Assembly (NCBI GenBank): GCA_037833965.1
Contig: AP031352.1
Coordinates: 19,572,501-19,636,500 of the forward strand
Source of the DNA: Marchantia polymorpha subsp. ruderalis
Lineage: Eukaryota; Streptophyta; Marchantiopsida; Marchantiales; Marchantiaceae
DNA: 64,000 nucleotides
Direction: 5' to 3'
Each line of letters starts with the position of its first letter. The first letter of the stretch is position 1. A model generated the notes under the pieces. The model had not been told where the DNA came from, searched no databases, and saw only the letters and a program-made list of their open reading frames with translations. Shown in pieces: positions 58,268 to 64,000 of the stretch. The translations under genes were made by a program, and so were the position numbers.

Positions 58268-61200
58268 TGTGGTACCCCACTTTTGGTAATTTGGAAGAAA
58301 TTAAAACATTTTTGGAAAACTGTACCACGGCAGTAGTGTAAATAGCCTTCGGTGCATCAAAATAGAGTGAATTCGGAAGATCGCAGAGATTCTTAAGGGA
58401 CCTCGTAGAATCTAGGAGTTGGGTGCAGCGTCAAGGAAGGGCACCACCCTCCCTGCAAGCTCTGAAGGTATCATCCCTTCGGCGCAAGGCGCAAAATCCG
58501 CCTTCGGCGCTGCGCCCTCGGCGGTAGGGAAATCCTTCATATTTAGGTCAACCTCCAAACGCCTTGACCTGGTTAGGGTCTCGTTGGAAAGAGCTTGACG
58601 CGCTGATTCCAACGAGCCCAAGAACGCCAACAACAAATGAGGACTCCGGGAGTTATGAAGGTTGTAAGATACTCAGCTTTCCCCCTTCGCACAAGCGAAG
58701 AAAGTTTTGTCCTATGCGCGGACGAAGGAAGTTCGCCTGCGCACAGGCGAAATAGGGTTTTGATGTAGGCGCGAAGTTTGCCTACGCACAGGCGTCCGCA
58801 TGTGCACAGGCACTTCGGCGTCGGCGGGAAATCCGCCTTCGGCCCTAGAAATGCGCCTTCGGAGGTAGAAATTGTACGGCGCCTTCTGCGCAGGCGGGTG
58901 AAGTTCCGCGCCGGCGGAGAATCCGCCGAGGAGTCCGCCTGCGCACAGGCGGGAGTTGAACTATTGTCCGACGTGCGGACAAGCGCCGGGGCGGAGGAGG
59001 ATTGGCTGAGGAGCGGTACGAACGAGTGTACCGCGCAAGGCGGAAAAGCCGCCTTCGGCGCTGCGCACCCATGTCCGCGGCGTAGTACGCTCGGGGAGTT
59101 CAAATTCGCCAATTCGAGCGTGTGAGTTAAATCGGCGTCGGCGGAGCGTGAAGCCGCGCGTGAGAGCGGAGACCGTTTTAGCGTAGAGCCGGCGCGGCCA
59201 TCAATTGAGTCGATCCTCACGGGCAAGAGCCGACCATGACCTTCGACCGGGAGACGGAGAGCGTCCCATTCTTGAATTCGCGATTCCATTTTCTAGTGCG
59301 AGCTGCGCGCGTCCATCTGCTAGCTGCTAAGCATTCCCGATATCGCCGCGCAGAGGATTACTTGGTGATTGAGAGAGAAGTGAGTGCGCGTGATTTGGAA
59401 TTGAGTGAGATTAGAGTTTGCCGAGGAAGCAAGGAGCTCGAGCGGAGCAGAGGGAGAATTAGCGAACAGGCGAATTCCAAGAACGCAATGTCGAGACTGA
59501 ACCGATTGCGGATGCTGCCGCTCCGACTTCCACAGAACGGGCTGCGCGCTTACGAGGAACGGCTGATTGCAAGAAAGCTCAATTTCTTGCTATGGGGATG
59601 GAACTACATTTGTGTGGATATGGTGCGCGAGTGGCTAGAGCCACAGAGACCACCTTCGCGCGGATTGCGTCCGCATGTCGATCGGTGGACGGTCCAAGAT
59701 TGGGCGCAGGCATTGGGGAGGTGTGCCGGCATCCCAGGGCACCTCCTCTTTGATAGTGAGAGCGTCAAGGTGTCTAAGCAGGACAAGGCGCAATTTGTGA
59801 AGTTGTTCAAGCGGGAGAAGTCTACCAAGAATGGGTACAAGACCCGCGATTACAAGGATCGTTTCCGCCGAACTGTGGTTACGGCGATGCTGCAATTACT
59901 GCAGCCACACCGCGCCTGCTACATCACATTGTGGCAGGTCTCTTTTGTGGAGTGCATCATCGAGGGAGCTCCAATTCACTGGGCGAGCATCCTACACAGA
60001 GTGATGCGACAGCACGCTTTTGAGGAGAAGGGGGGAACTCTAAATCACCTCTCTCCTTTCCTGATCAATTTTTATCGGAAGCGAAATTGTTTGACCGCGG
60101 CGGAGCTTGCTCATTTTCCGCCGTTGTCCGTCGACCTTCCCGGGAAGTATGTGCGGGATAACGAGGTCGACACTGACGCAGAGGAGTCGCCAACTTCTAC
60201 TCCGCCAAGGCGGAGGGACGAAGGAAGAAACACTCCTGCAGCAAGAGTGCCGCGGAAGCGGCGATGGAGAGAGGAGTCCGAAGAGGAGCAGCATCAAGAA
60301 CCCACTGCTTTCATTCGGCAGCGGCCGTTGCACGAAGTGTGCAGCCGGCCGAAGCAAAAGGCGCGCAGGCTTGTGTTACCGGCCAGCAGCGCGGACACGG
60401 CGACGATCGCCACGGAGAAAGGAAGTGCGTCGCCGGAGAAGAACGAGGGAGCGCGGACGTCTGCAGGAGCAACGGACCACGCTGCACCTTCGACGGACGA
60501 GAGGCAGCCTACGGGCCAAGGGCCTCCAAAGTTACCACGTGCGATGCGGACGGGTGTTCCGCCTGCGCACAGGCGTGCCTCGACGGAAAGGCGATCCCAA
60601 GCGGACGTGGACCTACGCCTACGCGTAGGCAGATGCAGTCCGCCTGTGCACATGCCGCCTGCGCAAAGGCAGGATTCACCCCCGTTCCAACGTAGGAAGG
60701 GGAAGGAGCCGGCGGAAGATCCGCCTACGGGTCAAGGGCCTTCGGGACCAGACCCTCCGGCGCCCAACGCGCCGCGATTTGCGCCTTCGGCGCCAGGGCC
60801 TTCGGGCCAACGAGATGCGAGCAGGGAGCGTGCGGAGGCCGCACCTTCGGCGGGTAATCCGCCGGTAGATGCGCCTTTGGCGGTAGGGCCTTCGGGCCAA
60901 GGGACATCGGGCGAGCGGCCTCCGGCTATGTCGCCTTCGGCGATAGATGCCTTCGGCGCGGCACCTGCGGCGGACAAGGCGCCGGCATTTGCGCCTGCGC
61001 ACAGGCCAGGCACAGCCCTCGCGCAGGACCGATCGAGGGAGCAGGACCTGACGGAGGAGCGGATTGTCTGTTTGCGGGACGAAATTTCGGTGCGCGATGC
61101 GCAATCAAACCCCGCACAGACACACTCCGCTCGATCGCCTTCGGCGGCGGACGTCGGCGGCAAAGAGGATACGGTCGAAGATCGACAAGCGGGCGACGGG

Positions 61201-62385
61201 GATGTAGCACGGCCACATTCGCCCACCGCCTTGGACATTTTAGCGAAGAGCACCGAAGCTGCAGCTGTGCCTTCGCAGGCAGCACCTGTAGACGACGTGC
61301 AGCCCCACTCGGGTCAGTCGCCAACGCAATCAATGGCGACTGAAATCCTTAACTCGGATGATGACGACGGAGGCTGCACAGAAGCAATGTCGGGAGCAGG
61401 GGATACCGAGGAGGAGGAGGAGGAAATTGTTGGAGCGCCGGCGGCGGCGCTCTCTGAGCAGGTGATACCGTTGCTAAAGTACTTGGATCGCAAATTTGAT
61501 AAATACGCCGATCCACTCCAGCCGGGATCCTACATCGAATTAGTGCGCAGGCGGACTCGCACTAAAGTCCACACTAGCAAGCTACTAGCTAGGACGGACC
61601 GGGAGTTGAAGGACTTGAGGGAGAAGCATGCCTGTTTGTGGGGTCAGTACAACCTTGTGAGGAAATCGCACGCCCTCGACAGGATGAAGAAGGAGAGACT
61701 GGAAGAGCTCACCGGGGATGTGGTGAAGACCACGACAGATTTGATGTCTGAGAGAACTCAGAATTAGATTCTGTCAGAGGAGCTCGTGCGACAGACGCGT
61801 TTGTTGGCGGAGTGTCAGCTCGCACGACAGGCGGATGAGGATTTAATCCGCAGGCTACAGTCGGAGTGTGGGGAATTGAGAGCGCAGCGTGCGGAGGCCG
61901 AATCGCAGTTGGTGGTAATTGAAGATGATCGCAGGCGAGAGGCAGATCGCACGAAGGAGGAGATGGCGAGGCGTGTCGCCCACTGTCTCAAGGGCTACGC
62001 CCACAGGGAAGTGGCGGCGCAGGAGAAACTCACACTGCGTGAGTTAGAGCTTCGCGCAGTAGGGTTGTTGGCAGGTGACAGCAGGAGTCGGCGGAAGGTG
62101 GCGAAGAGTTAGACGCTTTTCTGTCGAAGGCGCGGGATACCATGTCCACCCTCGAGGGTTGTGTTTCTGTAGTTTCAGGTGTGTGTGTTACGCTGGACTG
62201 TGCGACCTCCGAGTGCGCTCCGAGTGGACACTTGCAGTATTTCTGGGAGTGACAGTCGCCTGAGAATTCAAACTCCTCAATAGTCTGTTAAACGTGACAC
62301 TTTGTACCCTGTGTGTTCCTCTGTCCTTGTGGGTTCCACCTTTCTACCACTATATTGCAGTTTTAGCCTTTAGTGGGTTATTACA
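58268..62385 (+). mobile_element. 5' LTR of the plus-strand Gypsy element, copy H
   Basis: Starts TGTGGTACCCC at 58268 and ends GTGGGTTATTACA at 62385, followed by a primer-binding site and gag. It carries a leader of about 970 bp, the LTR-ORF, and a deletion of about 0.92 kb joining ORF codon ~965 (near 62157) to the middle of R/U5. The deletion removes the ORF end and the TATA box. The left flank is ACTAT; the matching duplication would be outside the window. Confidence 0.92.
59236..62157 (+). pseudogene. LTR-ORF copy H, nearly intact
   Basis: Open from ATG 59236 for 843 codons through the conserved domain, the full Pro/Ala-rich region, the acidic stretch and the start of the coiled coil. 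A TAG at 61765-61767 replaces CAG of other copies. The same frame then continues (LAECQLARQADED...) to a one-base deletion at about 62105, and the copy ends at the deletion junction near 62157. The Pro-rich region is dense in GCCTTCGGC and CGCCTGCGCACAGGCG-type palindromes read as APSA, PSGQ and PAHRR. Confidence 0.85.
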
Positions 62386-62386
62386 T

Positions 62387-62405
62387 AAGAAGCCGACAAC
62401 TTCTT
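62387..62405 (+). promoter_or_regulatory. Hairpin between LTR end and primer-binding site
   Basis: AAGAAG (62387-62392) and CTTCTT (62400-62405) pair around a 7-nt loop. They fill the unusually long 22-nt gap between LTR end and primer-binding site. Confidence 0.55.
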
Positions 62406-62407
62406 TT

Positions 62408-62425
62408 TGGCGCCGCTGCCGGGGA
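62408..62425 (+). promoter_or_regulatory. Primer-binding site, tRNA-Asp type
   Basis: TGGCGCCGCTGCCGGGGA matches the complement of the plant tRNA-Asp 3' end with one mismatch. It lies 22 nt after the LTR end and marks the start of the internal region of the element. Confidence 0.85.
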
Positions 62426-62471
62426 TAGTTGCGTCAACACCGGGGTTTTTACGAGCAGCCATGCTCGGTGA

Positions 62472-64000
62472 ATGTCGACTGGAGCTAGTGGGAGCAACCT
62501 AAGTGCGAGAGCTGCCTGCAAGTTCCGATGAGATTCAGAGAAGGCCGTGGAAGAGACACGGCGTCAAAACAAGAAAACACCAAAAAGAGTACCTAAGCCT
62601 AGTTCGGCCGACATCCTTGGGGAAACTAACCCCAGTGACTCGGAACCAAACCTGGTGCTTACAGTTCTACTAGATATTCCTTGCACGGACCCCCCTCGTG
62701 ATTTAGAACCGACCGCCCGAGAAACATCGACAGACACACCGATGGCGGACGGACCAGCCAATGCGCGGCCACCTCAGCCGATTACTAAGCATTCCTATCC
62801 AAAGTATAAAGGAAGTGGGGATGACGACGATGCAGATTCCTACATCAAGTTGTTTGAATCAGTGTCCATCGCCAATCGCGAGATCCACGACGAGGACCGA
62901 CTACGGATCTTTCCAAGTCTTCTACGGAAGAAGGCACGAAGTTGGTACAACCACGAGAGCATCGATCCGAATGGGTTGACAACATGGGCTCAGCTGAAGG
63001 AGAAGTTCCTTCGACGCTTCCGTGAGCTCGGCTACGACAGTCGGGTATTGACAAAGTTACGTAACCTGCAGCGGGAGAAGGAGAGTCTGCGTGACTACAC
63101 CGAGAGATTTCTGGACCTCCTTGACAGAATACCGAAAACGGGACCAGGGTCCCCTTTCTCGGTACAGCAAGCTGTGGATTGGTATGTGACCGGCTTAACT
63201 CGGGAGATGGAGACTTTTTGCCGACGCAGAAAGTGCGATACTATCGAGGACGTGATTGCATCGGCCGAAGCCTTCGAAACTTCCACTCTCAACCGAAGAG
63301 GGAGAGAGAGACGGGAGTCGAAGGAGCGAAAACCGAAGGGAGGGCGAAGACGACGCAGAGGCGCAACTCCGTCATCGGAAGAACAGTCCTCGGACGAGAA
63401 TCGTTCCTCATCCGAAGAAGAGGAAACCTCCTCGTCGGAGGAAGAGAAGAAGAGAAAGAAGCATGGGGCAGCAAAGAAGAAGGGCCCCCAACGAGCGACT
63501 ATGGACAGAGCACCGGGAGACATGGCATCGAAGATGGAGACCCTTGTGAAGGACTTCGCCGACCTCAAAGTTCAAGTGGTAGGCGGCCAGGATCGACGAA
63601 AATCTCCCGGAAGAGTGCGGGCGAACTTGTGGTGCACTACGTGCGGAGCGGTGGGACATGCGAACACCGAGTGTCTTACCAACCGTCCGTCATATCCAGT
63701 CAACGCAGTGGAGTGGGCACAACCGTACTATGGGAAAAACCCCCAGTACTATGGAGAGGCGAGCGAAGAGACAGCCTACGCCGTTCAGTTGGTCCCCGCC
63801 CCTACTGCAGTTACGCAAGTGCATATCCCCCGGTATCATCCGGTAGATAGGGCCACTACGGTACCCGTGAGGCGCAGGGCACCTCCAGGGTTGTTTGACC
63901 CACCGCCACCGCGAGCTTGTTTTAATTGTGGGGAAGTTGGACACTACTCCCCTCAGTGTCCCCATCCCAAAAGGCAAACCGGGTATGTCCCGACCTGTAG
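62472..64000 (+). CDS. gag: Gag polyprotein, partial (runs off the window)
   Basis: Structural capsid/nucleocapsid protein of the plus-strand Gypsy element. One frame is open from ATG 62472 to the window end except for a TGA at 62529-62531. The next ATG in frame is 62742 (MADGPANARPP). Domains: a retrotransposon gag core (about 62790-63250: YKGSGDDDDADSYIKLF, RKKARSWYN, WAQLKEKFLRRF, YTERFLDLLD), a basic/acidic Arg-Ser-Glu linker, then two CX2CX4HX4C zinc knuckles at 63633-63674 (CTTCGAVGHANTEC) and 63918-63959 (CFNCGEVGHYSPQC). The knuckles are typical nucleocapsid RNA-binding motifs. Protease and pol would lie beyond the window. If translation starts at 62742 the TGA is outside the gene; otherwise it is a single nonsense change. 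Confidence 0.88.

Overview
This is a nuclear window from a streptophyte, most likely a land plant. The support is a multi-exon LRR receptor-like kinase with 69-75 bp LRR exons and introns mostly of 90-330 bp, P450 and pepsin-like aspartyl protease remnants, a hAT MITE, and Ty3/Gypsy elements whose primer-binding site matches the tRNA-Asp type used by plant Gypsy elements. I cannot name the species. Low-GC host DNA (1-13.5 kb, 23-37 kb) alternates with blocks of GC-rich retrotransposon DNA (13.5-23.2 kb, 37-64 kb).

The dominant content is one Gypsy family with very long LTRs of about 5.3 kb. The ends are TGTGGTACCCCAC...GTGGGTTATTACA and the target-site duplications are 5 bp. I label eight copies A-H. 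Each LTR begins with a leader of about 1-1.2 kb packed with short GC-rich palindromes. A reading frame of about 1,025-1,041 codons follows (the LTR-ORF), then a TATA box, then about 0.95 kb of R/U5. The LTR-ORF encodes a conserved N-terminal domain, a Pro/Ala-rich middle made largely of palindromes, an acidic stretch and a long C-terminal coiled coil. That it lies inside the LTR is shown three ways: solo LTRs flanked by 5-bp duplications (C, E, F); a 3' LTR that begins directly after pol and a polypurine tract (D, at 52251); and a 5' LTR that ends just before the primer-binding site and gag (H, at 62385). Genomic RNA started at the TATA box would therefore carry this ORF after pol, in U3, a position like that of nef or sag in retroviruses.

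Layout. 1-13.5 kb: AT-rich DNA with three copies of a dispersed GC-richer repeat, an aspartyl protease fragment, a diverged tandem segmental duplication and two minisatellite arrays. 13.5-23.2 kb: LTR A (+), into which C (-) inserted, abutted by the internally deleted B (+). 23.4-25.3 kb: P450 remnants. 25.3-26.5 kb: an inverted, decayed copy of the LRR region of the kinase, followed by a hAT MITE. 28.5-34.7 kb: the receptor kinase gene. 35.3-37 kb: an older, unrelated Gypsy pol, into which a minus-strand element (LTR G, pol, LTR D) inserted. LTR E (+) sits in D, and LTR F (-) sits in the ORF of E. 58.3-64 kb: the 5' LTR (H), primer-binding site and gag of another plus-strand element that runs off the window.

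The kinase is the only apparently intact host gene. The only uninterrupted LTR-ORF is in F, the innermost and so youngest insertion of its nest. The other copies carry nonsense changes, most of them CAG to TAG, as expected from decay of methylated cytosine.
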